A stretch of DNA of 64,000 nucleotides from Echinometra lucunter. Lineage: Eukaryota; Echinodermata; Echinoidea; Camarodonta; Echinometridae. Position numbers and translations under genes: made by a program. Shown here one piece after another: positions 13,429 to 22,300 of this stretch (positions are counted from its first letter, which is position 1; each line of letters opens with the position of its first letter). Under the pieces are notes generated by a model. It was given only the letters and a program-made list of their open reading frames with translations, was not told the DNA's origin and made no database searches. The stretch spans positions 25,210,642-25,274,641 of the forward strand of contig CM057167.1 of NCBI GenBank assembly GCA_029962745.1, written 5' to 3'.

Positions 13429-14451
13429 GATAATAATGATAATAATAATGAGATTTGTGAGGCGCCAAATCTACTTGATTATTATTATCAAATGCTCAAG
13501 GCGCAACTTGTGCAAAAAGAAAAATCACAAATGATATGACAATTAGAAAAAGGTGAAATGGGAGAGATAAGGACATGAAAGGTAATGGTAATTAATTAAT
13601 TATAGGCCAAGTTAAACAGATACTTTTTAAGATTACTCTTGAACACTTCAACTGAACTGCTATTTTGTATTACTTGAGGGAGGATATTCCATATGGATGG
13701 CATTATGGAGATGCAAGTGTAACTTAATATGTATATAGTCTGAAGAAGAAATCGGAACATTAGAAATAATAATAAGAAGTTCGTGCACCCTTCCTCATCA
13801 GGCGCTGGGGAGCAGCCCAATTTGCCTCTCATTATCGGCCCGTCTGTTTCGAATTCACTCCGAATTTCTAGTACAGAGAGGAATGCTAAATCCAAATCTG
13901 TCGACAGCTCTCCCATTAAGGGTTTCTCACATTTCACATTTTCTGACTCGTTTAGTAACCAGGGGCGTCGCTGTATACTTTTGGAAAATAATCTCTGTCT
14001 AAAACTTGTGATACAGACAAAAAAAAGTTGTTAGCGATATGTTAATTTGATGTACAGTTATCTCTTTTCAAACACTCATGTTTTCTTATGAAAACAAAAA
14101 GAGAAATAACATTTGAAACCCCGTCTATAACATAATTGATTTCTTTTTGTTGTCAGATCTTAATCCAGATGCAAAAGACAGATGAAGGAACTTTGAGAAG
14201 CAATGCACCCAAGGTTAGGTTACCATACCTTCGTAAGGTGAGTAGAATACTACTTATTTGGGAGTCTATGTATGGTAAAATGATATATTAGTTTACCGAT
14301 AATTATTATTTTTCATGCTGGTATTTTTGCGTTGATATAAAGACAAACCAACAGGTAATATAGCAAAAGGATATACCCCTCTCTTTCTCTCTACCTTACG
14401 TCATTACGCAACAGCTCCAATCCCATACAGAATCTCCCCAATCCACTTACT

Positions 14452-14498
<47 letters not shown>

Positions 14499-15300
14499 TC
14501 TCTGTTTTTACTCATACAATCACCCCACACTATCATACTCGCTCCCAGTTTCCCTTTCTTATCCTTTTCTTCCATTCGCCTTCTCCACTCCTCCCCATCA
14601 TTTTCCCCAGTTTCACTTTCTCTGTTCTTCAGTAAATTATATATTTAGTTTATAAGGTTCCGCCATGTCCTTCAATAATAATGTGAACCTATAATTTCAT
14701 TAGTAAAAAAATATCAATGACATAAACTGTTTGCAATATGTTTTTTAAATCGATATATGTTTTTAAAATCGATAGCCAGTTTTATTCATATTCATCAATT
14801 TTTGGTCTGTTCTCTTATAACATATAATTGTGCAACATCCAGTTTGGCAGATGAATGTTTTCCACGGACAACAGTAAATTAATGAAGGCACTTCTTAATT
14901 TGAATAGGAAAGGACCCCCCCCCCCCCAAAAAAAAAAAGAGTAGAAAAAACTTAAGTAGTAATAGATAAAGGGGGAGAATAATCCAAGACGAAAAGGATA
15001 GTGGCAAAGAAACTACAAAGGAGAAATAAGGAAAAGAAAGCAAAGGAAAAAAAAGAAAAGGAGAGTGAAAAAAGTAGAGGAGGAAGAAAATGAAATAAAA
15101 GCTATAAGCTTTAATGATTAAAAAAAACATCAGTAAATATCGTCCATCAATGTCCTTTGTTCATTTTTTGGAGGTCAATAACACACACTTATATTTTATC
15201 CTCCTTTCAGAAAAGTGGCGGCAAGATTTTGGCGAATCGTCTTCTACAATCTATGTGGTCTAATCCCAATAGCAGTCGGGAGCAGTTGAACTTCTACTAG
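596..15300 (+). CDS. TRPC-like: TRPC-like cation channel, 3' part (13 exons, 682 residues)
   Basis: Canonical TRP channel of the plasma membrane; family members are non-selective, Ca2+-permeable tetramers, often opened downstream of phospholipase C. Joined exons: 596-709, 1028-1219, 1882-2109, 3817-4022, 6062-6270, 7084-7220, 8084-8109, 10001-10140, 10852-11098, 12010-12205, 12634-12816, 14157-14237, 15211-15300. All junctions are GT-AG and every phase agrees, giving one open frame of 682 residues to a TAG. Order: last ankyrin-like segment (1-38), TRP_2 domain (39-110), pre-S1 (110-190), S1-S4 (190-420), S5, pore with LFWAIYG and S6 (425-565), TRP box EWHFAR (about 571-576) and LPPPFNIIP. The Cys-rich CxCxxC seen in vertebrate TRPC TRP_2 regions is absent and the tail after the TRP box is short. 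The start codon and most ankyrin repeats lie outside the window. Family call is firm; orthology is not resolved. Confidence 0.9.
710..1027. other. Intron with LINE-like 3' tail
   Basis: GGAAATGAAATAAAATGAA at 949-967 resembles the short-repeat tail of a non-LTR element; nothing else seen. Confidence 0.35.
1028..1219 (+). CDS. TRPC-like: TRPC-like exon 2: TRP_2 domain
   Basis: 64 codons, phase 0/0, acceptor catcacag, donor CAG|gttggc. It continues the ankyrin helix ([10 protein letters not shown]) and contains the TRP_2 core: [22 protein letters not shown] corresponds to the RLNxYxAxxSPxxIxLxSxDP pattern of TRPCs. The zinc-binding Cys cluster usual before it is missing. Confidence 0.9.
1220..1881. 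other. Intron with T tract and CAATT repeats
   Basis: T-rich (GTTTTTT)n at 1244-1285 and ATTCA/CAATT repeats at 1679-1750, which read on the - strand like a LINE 3' tail. Confidence 0.45.
1882..2109 (+). CDS. TRPC-like: TRPC-like exon 3: linker helices before S1
   Basis: 76 codons, phase 0/0, acceptor tcaccag|ATA, donor ATG|gtaaag. It encodes the helical linker after TRP_2 ([22 protein letters not shown], aligned with the DLLDQxRSSxELxxIL segment) and ends in the [12 protein letters not shown] helix, which aligns with TRPC LARLKLAIKYxQKxFV. Confidence 0.88.
2954..3123. repeat. Near-perfect 170-bp palindrome (foldback element)
   Basis: Arms from ACAAATATACT to the GGGGCGCAGCCCC centre are inverted copies: GTTTCTGGTTAAAACTATGG pairs with its complement at 3078-3097, as do GAGTCACC and AGTACTATTCACT. 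Confidence 0.85.
3494..3513. repeat. 20-bp perfect palindrome
   Basis: CAAATAGTATATACTATTTG equals its own reverse complement; related CCAAATAGT recurs at 3544. Confidence 0.8.
3679..3719. repeat. (TG)n microsatellite
   Basis: TG dinucleotides with single GG interruptions, 100 bp before TRPC-like exon 4. Confidence 0.9.
3817..4022 (+). CDS. TRPC-like: TRPC-like exon 4: pre-S1 and S1
   Basis: 206 nt, phase 0 to 2, acceptor ctacgcag, donor CC|gtgagt. It starts [16 protein letters not shown], matching the TRPC pre-S1 motif FVAxPNCQQLLxxxWY. The hydrophobic S1 follows ([20 protein letters not shown]). Confidence 0.9.
4447..4938 (+). mobile_element. Decayed LINE reverse-transcriptase C-terminus
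   Basis: Translating with frameshifts gives [20 protein letters not shown], then [29 protein letters not shown] and [12 protein letters not shown], the order of conserved blocks at the ORF2 end of CR1/Rex-like non-LTR elements. It has stops and frameshifts and ends in an AATTTAATTAAATT tail. Confidence 0.75.
5640..5862. repeat. Two-copy tandem repeat, 117-bp unit
   Basis: AGTAATTTACTGTAAATTCC begins at 5661 and again at 5778; each unit continues through TACGGTAATTTTTTTT, GTACATAGTCGTATTTCTCA and TTATAAACATA(T/C)CCCACC. The second unit runs into the exon-5 shadow. Confidence 0.85.
5875..5947 (+). pseudogene. Decayed partial copy of TRPC-like exon 5
   Basis: Reads [14 protein letters not shown] against [14 protein letters not shown] at the start of exon 5, with 31 of 43 nucleotides identical by eye. 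The similarity extends upstream through an acceptor-like gtatag and the flanking CCCA(C/A)CTC tract. After about 16 residues it diverges and hits TAG at 5945. Confidence 0.75.
6062..6270 (+). CDS. TRPC-like: TRPC-like exon 5: S2 and S2-S3 region
   Basis: 209 nt, phase 2 to 1, acceptor ctctcatacag, donor ATAG|gtgagt. The start [20 protein letters not shown] corresponds to the TRPC S2 segment FIKFxxHxASYLTFLxLL. It ends MVLMWVIG, equivalent to the PWVLGFIWGE stretch. A decayed copy of its 5' part lies at 5875-5947. Confidence 0.9.
6372..6421. repeat. (TTTTTG)n tract
   Basis: Repeats of GTTTTT in the intron after TRPC-like exon 5. Confidence 0.8.
6494..6633. mobile_element. MITE family A, copy 1
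   Basis: Terminal inverted repeats GCGTTTCATCAAG.CTTGTC...GTGATTTTTAC; the interior GCTCTCAGCCA is shared with the copy at 55324. About 140 bp. Confidence 0.8.
7084..7220 (+). CDS. TRPC-like: TRPC-like exon 6: S3
   Basis: 137 nt, phase 1 to 0, acceptor tgaaacag, donor AGG|gtaagt. [20 protein letters not shown] aligns with the TRPC S3 segment YIxDWWNLMDFVMNSLYLA. Confidence 0.9.
7312..7366. repeat. C(12)A(43) homopolymer tract
   Basis: Twelve C then 43 uninterrupted A. Could be a retroposon tail; the length may be an assembly artefact. Confidence 0.8.
7563..7635 (-). tRNA. tRNA-Val(CAC)-like gene or SINE head
   Basis: Exactly 73 nt folding as a cloverleaf: acceptor GATGTGT with CCGCATC (six pairs, one G-T and one mismatch), D-arm GCTC, anticodon loop CTCACAA (CAC, Val), T-arm CGGG-TTCGAAC-CCCG and discriminator A. 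Mismatches at 7-66, 31-39 and 49-65 suggest a pseudogene or the head of a tRNA-derived SINE. It is antisense in a TRPC-like intron. Confidence 0.6.
8084..8109 (+). CDS. TRPC-like: TRPC-like exon 7: 26-nt microexon, S3-S4 loop
   Basis: 26 nt (TAEDDILY plus two bases) between gcataacag and CAG|gtaagt. Inclusion changes phase 0 to 2, as required by the acceptor at 10001. It lies in the extracellular S3-S4 loop, which is variable in the family. Support is positional and phase-based, because the peptide is too short for homology. Confidence 0.65.
8757..9084. mobile_element. MITE family B, copy 1
   Basis: About 50-bp imperfect TIRs: GGGTGTTTCATAAAG.TG..ATGACTTTACGAACGACTTGAAT inverted at the right end. 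The interior has an (AT)n tract at 8919-8940. A second copy is at 57271. Confidence 0.8.
9541..9986. repeat. CT-rich tract and (ATCT)n microsatellite
   Basis: About 445 bp of CTCT then tetranucleotide CTAT/CCAT units, ending 14 bp before the TRPC-like exon 8 acceptor. It creates long Tyr/Ile/Ser-rich false ORFs. Confidence 0.95.
10001..10140 (+). CDS. TRPC-like: TRPC-like exon 8: S3-S4 loop and start of S4
   Basis: 140 nt, phase 2 to 1, donor TTTTCAG|gtaatt. [15 protein letters not shown] aligns with TRPC [20 protein letters not shown]. The acceptor (cctatcag) lies about 15 bp after a 390-bp (ATCT)n microsatellite. A second candidate acceptor at cctag (10044) does not keep phase with the microexon. 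The peptide NGT at the exon start is a possible N-glycosylation site. Confidence 0.75.
10141..10851. other. Intron between TRPC-like exons 8 and 9
   Basis: Occupied mainly by the TIR-flanked minisatellite element at 10384-10682; no coding signal. Confidence 0.6.
10384..10682. mobile_element. TIR-flanked minisatellite element, intact copy
   Basis: TIR TGGTGGCCCT(A/G)AAGTACGC at both ends, with TAGAAACATA at 10374-10383 and TAGAAACACA at 10683-10692 as a 9-10 bp target duplication. The interior consists of direct and inverted roughly 28-bp units with core TGGGATGCAAAGTTC and GCGAATTTC. TSD length fits Mutator-like elements. Confidence 0.85.
10852..11098 (+). CDS. TRPC-like: TRPC-like exon 9: S4-S5 linker and S5
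   Basis: 247 nt, phase 1 to 2, acceptor tgtaattgcag, donor GAAAC|gtaagg. [19 protein letters not shown] and [17 protein letters not shown] match TRPC [37 protein letters not shown], among the best conserved TRPC segments. The end gives SFET, as in TRPC STLFETSQSLFWSIFG. Confidence 0.95.
11566..11967. mobile_element. PIF/Harbinger-type MITE, copy 1
   Basis: About 50-bp TIRs (AGCCAACTGCACACTACACG against AACCCGCCGCACACTATGCG) and TAA duplicated on both sides (11563-11565, 11968-11970). 402 bp, no coding capacity. Related ends occur at 31467. Confidence 0.8.
12010..12205 (+). CDS. TRPC-like: TRPC-like exon 10: pore loop and S6
   Basis: 196 nt, phase 2 to 0, acceptor ctggctag, donor GAG|gtaatc. 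[12 protein letters not shown] is the pore helix with the TRPC LFW signature. [20 protein letters not shown] begins S6, followed by [11 protein letters not shown], corresponding to LLNMLIAMMNNSYQ. Confidence 0.95.
12452..12605 (+). mobile_element. tRNA-derived SINE remnant
   Basis: TGGTCGAGTGG resembles a Ser/Leu tRNA A box and GAGATCGAACTTC a decayed B box about 50 bp later. The body has CGTCCTTCGCAAGACGTTAATCC, close to the conserved SINE body GTCCTTxGGCAAGGCATTAATCC seen in many marine invertebrates. Confidence 0.5.
12634..12816 (+). CDS. TRPC-like: TRPC-like exon 11: TRP box
   Basis: 61 codons, acceptor tgtctacag, donor GTG|gtatgt (an alternative GAT|gtggta would remove one codon). [15 protein letters not shown] is the TRP box (EWKFARTKLWxSYF in vertebrates) and [16 protein letters not shown] the conserved proline-rich segment. 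A decayed in-frame copy with a stop codon lies at 12872-12962. Confidence 0.95.
12872..12962 (+). pseudogene. Decayed copy of TRPC-like exon 11 with one in-frame stop
   Basis: Starting 56 bp after exon 11, 25 codons align without a gap to FLPPPF..LKR of the TRP-box exon (54 of 75 nucleotides by eye). Replacements are mostly conservative (I to V twice, Y to F, K to R), but the first Trp of WWV is TAG. No acceptor or donor is conserved. Confidence 0.8.
12970..13465. repeat. (TAA)n microsatellite, 0.5 kb
   Basis: TAA/TGA/TAG triplets, interrupted twice by ATGAGATTTGTGA, which is also the terminal sequence of the LINE fragment to its right. Probably expanded from that element's (ATT)n tail. Confidence 0.9.
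13466..13710 (-). mobile_element. LINE 3' end fragment
   Basis: The - strand encodes [20 protein letters not shown] then SNLKKYLF, matching the WNxLPxxIxxxxSxxxFKxxLKxYLF end of CR1/L2-like ORF2. A 3' UTR with TTGCGCCTTGAGCA and the ATT tail at 12970-13465 follow. Confidence 0.75.
13711..14156. other. Intron remainder
   Basis: CAGGGGCGTCGCTG at about 13960 looks like an isolated hAT-type end; otherwise nothing recognised. Confidence 0.3.
14157..14237 (+). CDS. TRPC-like: TRPC-like exon 12: C-terminal tail
   Basis: 27 codons, phase 0/0, acceptor tttttgttgtcag, donor AAG|gtgagt. Basic, Arg/Lys-rich peptide (KVRLPYLRK). No family motif; supported by splice sites and phase. Confidence 0.7.
14238..15210. 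other. Last TRPC-like intron
   Basis: C run and (CT)n microsatellite at 14452-14503, C/A homopolymers at 14916-14937 and a purine-rich stretch to 15100; no gene. Confidence 0.7.
15211..15300 (+). CDS. TRPC-like: TRPC-like exon 13: terminal exon
   Basis: 29 codons and TAG, acceptor atcctcctttcag. The protein ends EQLNFY. Codons are clean and the phase is 0. The long C-terminal coiled coil and calmodulin/IP3R-binding region of many vertebrate TRPCs is not present unless other exons are spliced. Confidence 0.75.
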   Translation, partial: KSGGKILANRLLQSMWSNPNSSREQLNFY

Positions 15301-15617
15301 CAACTACATATTCATTCATTATCATGTGGGCAGTTCCATAAAATGATCAACCTTTTTGTATGTCCAACCCCCATTTTCCTCCATTTTTATTTCACTTCGT
15401 GAACTACTCAAGCCATGATAATTTGAGAGCGTTACATTTTTCCATATGAGCTACAAAGCTGAGACGAATCATTTCAGGAAAGTTCCACATACAGGGGGTC
15501 GGGCGTACATATTTTATGGAATTGCCCATGTGCCTTTTCTCACACACTATACCTCAGTTATGATTCCAGAGCATAATCATAATATTTATCGCATAATCAT
15601 GTAAATACCTAGTACAA

Positions 15618-15623
15618 AATAAA
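15618..15623 (+). promoter_or_regulatory. Candidate poly(A) signal of the TRPC-like gene
   Basis: AATAAA 318 bp after the TAG, in AT-rich non-coding DNA. It is the first perfect hexamer downstream of the stop. Confidence 0.45.
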
Positions 15624-15814
15624 TCAATGTGAAAAAGGTGTACATTGATTTGGATAATTTGTAGTGATATCCTGATCGGGCAGCGTTTCACGAAACCCGT
15701 CATTATACAAGTTCACTGACAGTCCATTGTAGTACATGTATCGAGGAAATGTTGGCAAAATTACGACTGTTTTTAGAGACGAAACCAAGGTATTTCGTCT
15801 TTGTGAATACTGTA

Positions 15815-15820
15815 TTTATT
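15815..15820 (-). promoter_or_regulatory. Candidate poly(A) signal of the GALNT gene
   Basis: AATAAA on the - strand about 1.0 kb after the GALNT stop, the first perfect hexamer I find. With the hexamer at 15618 on the other strand, the two convergent transcripts would end about 200 bp apart. Confidence 0.35.
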
Positions 15821-16815
15821 TGTTATTATGAGGTAATACAGAAATCTGCTGTGGGAATGTTTGAAATGAAAAGGACTTACTCAAACAAAACTTAAACTGT
15901 TCAAAATGTTTAAACTGTTCAACGTCATTGCACTTTCTAAATTGGTCCAGCATTATCTACATTATATTTCAGGAAAGTATTTGTGGTAATTAGTTTATAA
16001 TGGCCTATGAAAAACTTGATTTTCAAGGATTTTCTATTGTTTCATTCTTCTAAAATAAATTCAACCACAGAAATGTAAAGAAAATGATTAAAATGACACA
16101 AGGCATTTTCGTCGTCTGCTGCGAAATAACAATATTCTAAATAGGTAGCTGCAATTAGAATGAAAACTGCATTTTAAACTGAGCAATTATATAGAATGTG
16201 TCTAAACTTTGAAAGAGAGAATGTGAATGATTATACATGTATCATTTCATATATATTATGCTGAGTGCCCACGAGGCTCTAAAAACAGGGAAAGTGGGAC
16301 AATGCCTTTCTAGCACTGTGACAATCAACAAACTTTGGCACTGAATTAACAACATTTTATCATTTTCGTTGTAAAAATCAGAAATGTTCCAGGTACATAA
16401 TTTCTGCCTCTGATATGTACTATAAAGATGGAAAAAACTGTGAATGTGCTATACAATCCAAGAGAGTTACGTAATTAAATATGGCGATTGAAGATCTCTG
16501 AGAATATGTTCTCGAGTTTTCCACTAAAGAAATGGAAATCAGTCCCTTTCCTTTTGGCTGTCTCATAATTTTACATTTTTATAAATGACAAATGTGAGTA
16601 AGCAAATATGTTTGAATGGATATTTGCATTTGTTATCCTCTGTAAATGCTTGTTTACATAAAAATTGTTTTTTCCCCCTTATGTATTTGTCAAACACATT
16701 CTACGCTCATCTTTGGTCCTCAGAACGACCCTGTATAATTTAAAAAACACACAAGTTAACAAGAAATCTTAATATAACATATAACATAATATAATATAAT
16801 AATATTTGTCATGTA

Positions 16816-16977
16816 CTATCTCCACTTAATTTCAGTAAAGGTGTCTAAAATGGCCCACTGCTGTGTTGCTAATGAGTTGCATTCTTCAAGTATTACAAAT
16901 GATTTCATTACATCTTGGTCTGATTTCTCCTTCAGTCCCATGCATAGACCTGTGAGTTGGTGCTGGAATGTTCCAAT
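16816..16977 (-). CDS. GALNT-like: GALNT exon 10: lectin gamma repeat and stop
   Basis: 53 codons and TAG, acceptor ttcactccag. GLCMGL occupies the CLD position and TQQWAI is the QxW motif. The protein ends EIKWR. Confidence 0.92.
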   Translation of the reverse strand: MGTFQHQLTGLCMGLKEKSDQDVMKSFVILEECNSLATQQWAILDTFTEIKWR

Positions 16978-19294
16978 CTGGAGTGAAAATTGAAATCAGA
17001 TGCTAGACTGTAAAATAGCATTGTGGTTCAAAGGTTGTGAGCACTATTTGCAAAAATCGATGGATACAGGCGGCAAGCATTTTGCTTAAGAACTGGAAAT
17101 GTGTTGATCTCTTTTTGAGAATGATCTGTACTGATAAGAAGCACACTTATGATAGCAACATACAATCTCAGATAACATTCTTTGATTAAGGGTAGTTTCA
17201 TAGTGTCCATTAAAAAAAAATAGCCTTGTCCATCTCCCTGTGAAAAAGTATGATCATCACAACGATGTGATTATATAATCGAACATGTTTTCTTTAAGGT
17301 AATCCATAAGTTAGTGAAATTTTCATAAAGTTAATTTCTAGAAAGTCTGCAGCTTTGCTCGTTGCGGATTGGCATGCTAGTATTATTCGTTTTCCTACAA
17401 AGTGACTGTGAAGACTGGAAAAAAAACCCCTAAAAATATGTGAACACCTTCTGCCTTTTTTCAATTTCTTACCCTCGTGTAAGGCACAATTCTTCAAAAA
17501 ACTACACTTTCAAATATGAACAAATCCAATATTATCTTTTCCACTGAAAGCAGTACTATTGGCAGCCTTTTACTTTTTCGTTCCTTCAGCTTCAAGATTA
17601 ATTCCAAATGATTTAGCCCTGAAAATGGAAATAAAATCAGTAATCAATATGAAAATCTGTTTTGCCCATTAAAACTTCCTTTATTTCGAATATCCTACCT
17701 GTTCGTTGTACTGCCATTGCTGATTTGTGAGTTGTCTGTTGTATTGCACGTTTTGGCATTCTAGCAACATAACATGACTGTCGCCCTCTACTGATGTAAG
17801 ACAGAAATGATCATGCTGGAGTTGGCTTCCCACATTCCAAGAAAAAGTCTGTTGGGGAAAAAAAATCAAGATAAAAGAAATAGCTTAATTACGACAGGAG
17901 GAGCTCTCACGATTATCATGATAAAAATGACAAAAATGACAAAAGGGACATAACGGAAAAAAAATTAAAAATTACATATAATATGGTGAAGATAGGAAAG
18001 AAATTCTGCATGGAAGGAAAAGTTTTTCTTGAGCTGTTATTATCATCTATTCTAACTGAACAGTGAGTGGTCTAGATAACACCCTGAAACAGCAAACTTG
18101 AAAAAAGTTAAAGCTTAAAAACAAAGAAATACATTTAAAAAATTTGCAAAAAACAATAGAATACATAAGAATTGAAATCGCTTTCAGAATTTTTTCTTTC
18201 CTTATAATGTTTGTAATGTTTATAAAGAACTGCTTGCATAGAAATTTCATCTCCCAGGGCCTTTCATTACTTAATTATCACTCAAAATGTGATTTACACA
18301 TATAATTAGCAAAAAATATAATTTGCAAGTTGTAAAAATAAAGATTAACATAAAAAATAATGATGGATTTGTGTTCTTTACACGATTCTTAATGTCCGTG
18401 CAAAATTTTCCGTCGATCAATCATGTCGCGGTCGAGATATCGAGGGGGGCTATCATGCCCCCCCCCCCTCCCCAGTCTTGACCGAGAGGTGTATTAAATG
18501 GGTACCTGGCAATGCTGGGGTAATACATGTAATAATTGCAGAGCCTGCAAACCCTGCAGGAAGAGCAGTAGTAATACAGATGTGGCTACCCTGGATAAAC
18601 AAACCCAATTATAAAATCAAATCTGAAGAAATATTATCAAGGAGAATTACTGGCAGTTGTCATAGTTTAAACAGAGATGTTACTTTGTGAAACTTTCAAA
18701 TTCATTCATTCATTCATTTTTCCACTTTCAATTTCATATACCAAACATACTTCCTTTCCCTCTTTTTGCTCTTAACTTCCTTGTAAACTGACAAACCCAA
18801 AGAATGATATCCGAAAGATTTTAGTGAAGCCATACCTGTGCTAGAGCACCTTCCCGGCATGCATTGACAGCAATGTGCGCCCCCATCCGTCTACCATTGG
18901 TGGCATAGAGCACATCGATGCAAAGATTCACTCCCTCATTCATAATCTGGGGGGGGGGGGGGGGGGATAAGCAAAATTCAGTTAAAACGTAATGGCAAAG
19001 AAATTAAGAAAGAAAAACCAGAAATTAAAGGAAAGATATAACGGAAGAATACCTAGAAATGTAGCAGACTACATTGCTGTTTTCAGGAACAGATAAATGA
19101 TACCTGTTTCATATCATTTTTTTGTAGAGAAGATAAAGAGGAGTGAATATTAAAATTTCCTCAATCTTTCGAGTGATCGGTAATCATTTTTGAAATATAT
19201 TATTCGAACTATATATTCCATCTCATTCATCACTGCAGAAATGACGATTCGTTAACATCATCAGCAATAGCATCATCTTCATCATGGTAACTAA

Positions 19295-19342
<48 letters not shown>

Positions 19343-22300
19343 CATTTTCATTTTTCAACATCTAAGTTTTATTATATGTTGAGGAGTCGTTTTGCAATTT
19401 TCTTTTTATTCTTCCCTTTATTTCAAATTTTGACTTTTTAATAAATAAATCTCCCATTACCCTTCCGAGTGCCTGAAAGTCGAGCGGCAGGATATTTTCT
19501 GGGTACACATTCTCCAAATACCACTCGAAGCTCTTGCAATGAAGCTCATCCCTCAGTCGGGTCCTCGACGAAATGTCCCCAGCGTCTACGGCCTGGTATT
19601 CTGGTGTCAATCCGTAGAATAGGTGTTTGATGCGGCCAGCCCACACCTCAAGAACTCTTTTGTTGTTGCGTAGGAGCACTGTTTCTGGGTTACCCGGGAA
19701 GTCGTAAGGAGGCTTGGATCTGAACACATGACCTACTCGTGAGCACGGAACTACTTCTAGACTTCCACCACATTGCCAAACCTAAGGGAAAAAAAGAATA
19801 CACCTAAATATTAAGAAATCAAATCATACGATTAAAATCATAATCATACGACTTTCAAATGTCATTAAATAAAAGATAACTGACATTCTTCAAAGATGTA
19901 AGCATAACCATTTTGTCTTTATCGATTGGGTTGCGCCCCCTTCTACCTACATAATTAAACTATAACTATCAGGCTTCAGGTATAGTTATAAACTTAAAAA
20001 AAATCATGTTTAACCTCTGTCTCCACTGTAAATATTTCAAACTTGCAGCATTATAACTCAAACCCTCATATATAAAGAATTTTTTTATCGTATATAGAAT
20101 TATTATTTGTCTCTTGACGGTACATCGATCAATATGAATTCACTTCGACAATCTCGAAAAAAAGGCGGCACTGGGCCTGGTGCATATTCCTTTATTTCAT
20201 CACGGCTGTAAATGCAGTGTCTTGAATGATTTTTCGGCCGATTGTGCCTCTGTATCTCCCACTGGTTTCAGATATAGTCGTCAACATGAGGAGAGAATAA
20301 TGCAGAACCAACATTATCATACTCATCTAACTCTAATCTTTCAACATTATGCATTATAACTTGACCTTATAGCCCTATATCAAGATATTAGTCATGATGA
20401 CTGACTCATGATAAAAGAGGGATGGTCCCGAGTTCCCCGTGGGATTATCCGAAATAAGTGTTTTTCAAAGGTCACAAACCACGTTACCATTTTATTAACA
20501 CCAACTAGAGGAAATCTTATTTCATAAATATTTCCGCAGGAAATTCGGAATGGCAATACTTTATTAATAAATCTGTCTCAACGATATCCCAACAGAATTA
20601 CTGGGTTAAACTGAAATTGGTCACTTTTGTGTGACCCCTAAATAATGGGTTATTTTTTAAACGTAGAAGGAAACAGCGGTGACTTCATATTTTGGTCTGA
20701 AAGCTTATTTTTCGAAACCATCGTAAACATGGTACAGATAGATTTTATTAGAAAGAAAGTATGTGTAGCGGATTTACTGGAACAGTCAATGGGGAGCAGG
20801 ACGCCATTCCCTAACTTTGCATTTTAATAGAATAAGGTAATTTGGACAGTTAAATGCAGTTTCTCAGTACAAATGAAAGTGTGTCAGCATTGGACGACGG
20901 CCCCCCCCCCCCCCCCCCGCTCCCACACTCTAAAATAATTGGTTAAAAATCATTAGGTTAGTTCAAATATAAACCGACAAACTGTTGGTTAGAAAAAAAA
21001 AAATCACCAAATGTTTTACATACAATTTTTTTTTCTTAACAGTTGGTCGGTTCATATTTAACCAACCTAATGATTAATTTTGTAAACCAACTTTTTTTTT
21101 AGAGTGCATCATGGTACAGTTTTCACGAGGAGCCCCTGTATTTATTTCAGCCTCCCGCAACACGATGGCATTCGTTCTTCCCTCTGATAGGTGTCTTACA
21201 GATCTACATACTAATTTTTCAAATAATAATAAACAAAACACAATCCTACAAACATATAAACAAACAAACATCTATCCTATTTGAGTATTTGACAAAATAA
21301 GCAAATATCTTTAATTCACCTTAAAGGAGAGTTCCAGGTTTTCGCTGCCCCAGACATGCAATTCCGGGTCGTAATACCCCAACCTCTTGAAGAACTTTCT
21401 ATCTATAGCGAACAGACCCCCTGCGATGGTTGGTGTCCTGTGGAAGTAACCAGAGGGATAATATTCATATGGTTTTGATATCAAAATCATGGTGTAAAAT
21501 CATGAATCATCATTAAATTTAAATCTTCCCAGGCATAGGTGACGCCAAATACATAAAAACATGAATAATATAGAGGGTCGTGGCTTCACGCATTTTTCAC
21601 CGTCACGACAAAGTAATTTGTACAACATTTTTTAAATGGAACAACCTGGAATAGAGAAAGGAAACAACACCCGAACACATTCTCGGGAGATTTAGAAAAA
21701 GATCGTTAATGTTCATATTCCATAAGAACTGATGACTGCCACATTGTCTTCATTCATGTATGTTTTTTGTCTTCTTAACCAGAACCCACGAGGAAAGAAA
21801 ACAATCGATCTATGAAGTATTTCCGCATAGTACACATGCACCTTTTCCGGTTTTGCAATATTGACCCATATCTGCACGGAATGTTCAGTCTGTTCCACAT
21901 GTTTGCTTGCTGACTTACACTTTAAAGATTCATTAAACTTTTTTTTTCTTAGCAGATGAACTGCGTGGATTTTGTTTTAAAGTAGTAATTAATCGATCTG
22001 CAGAGCGCAGAGCAAATCTTCAGGGGACGCGTCGCCGCCGAATTTTACCCCGAAAAAAAGTGATATGAAATATTGCTTCAATGCACCGTAGTCTATGCAG
22101 CACTATATATATACGATGTCCCAACAACTATGACAACCACTATGAACGAACTTAGCTCCTAGCCCTTTAAAAAAAAAACCAACAACAACAATTCAACAAC
22201 TTTAATTTGTAATTCATTTTCATCAGGCTGCTTGCAAATGCAACTGTCAGCATGATTTAAGCTTGTCGCAAACCCAACTTCATATTTCCCTGTTTTTATG

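Larger units (their letters stand above)
15301..16815. other. Convergent 3' UTR / intergenic stretch
   Basis: Non-coding AT-rich sequence between the two stop codons. No repeat family or ORF of note apart from the two poly(A) hexamers. Confidence 0.6.

Noticed and set aside
13046..13468. ORFs rich in Ile and Met on both strands
   Set aside because: Translations of the TAA microsatellite.
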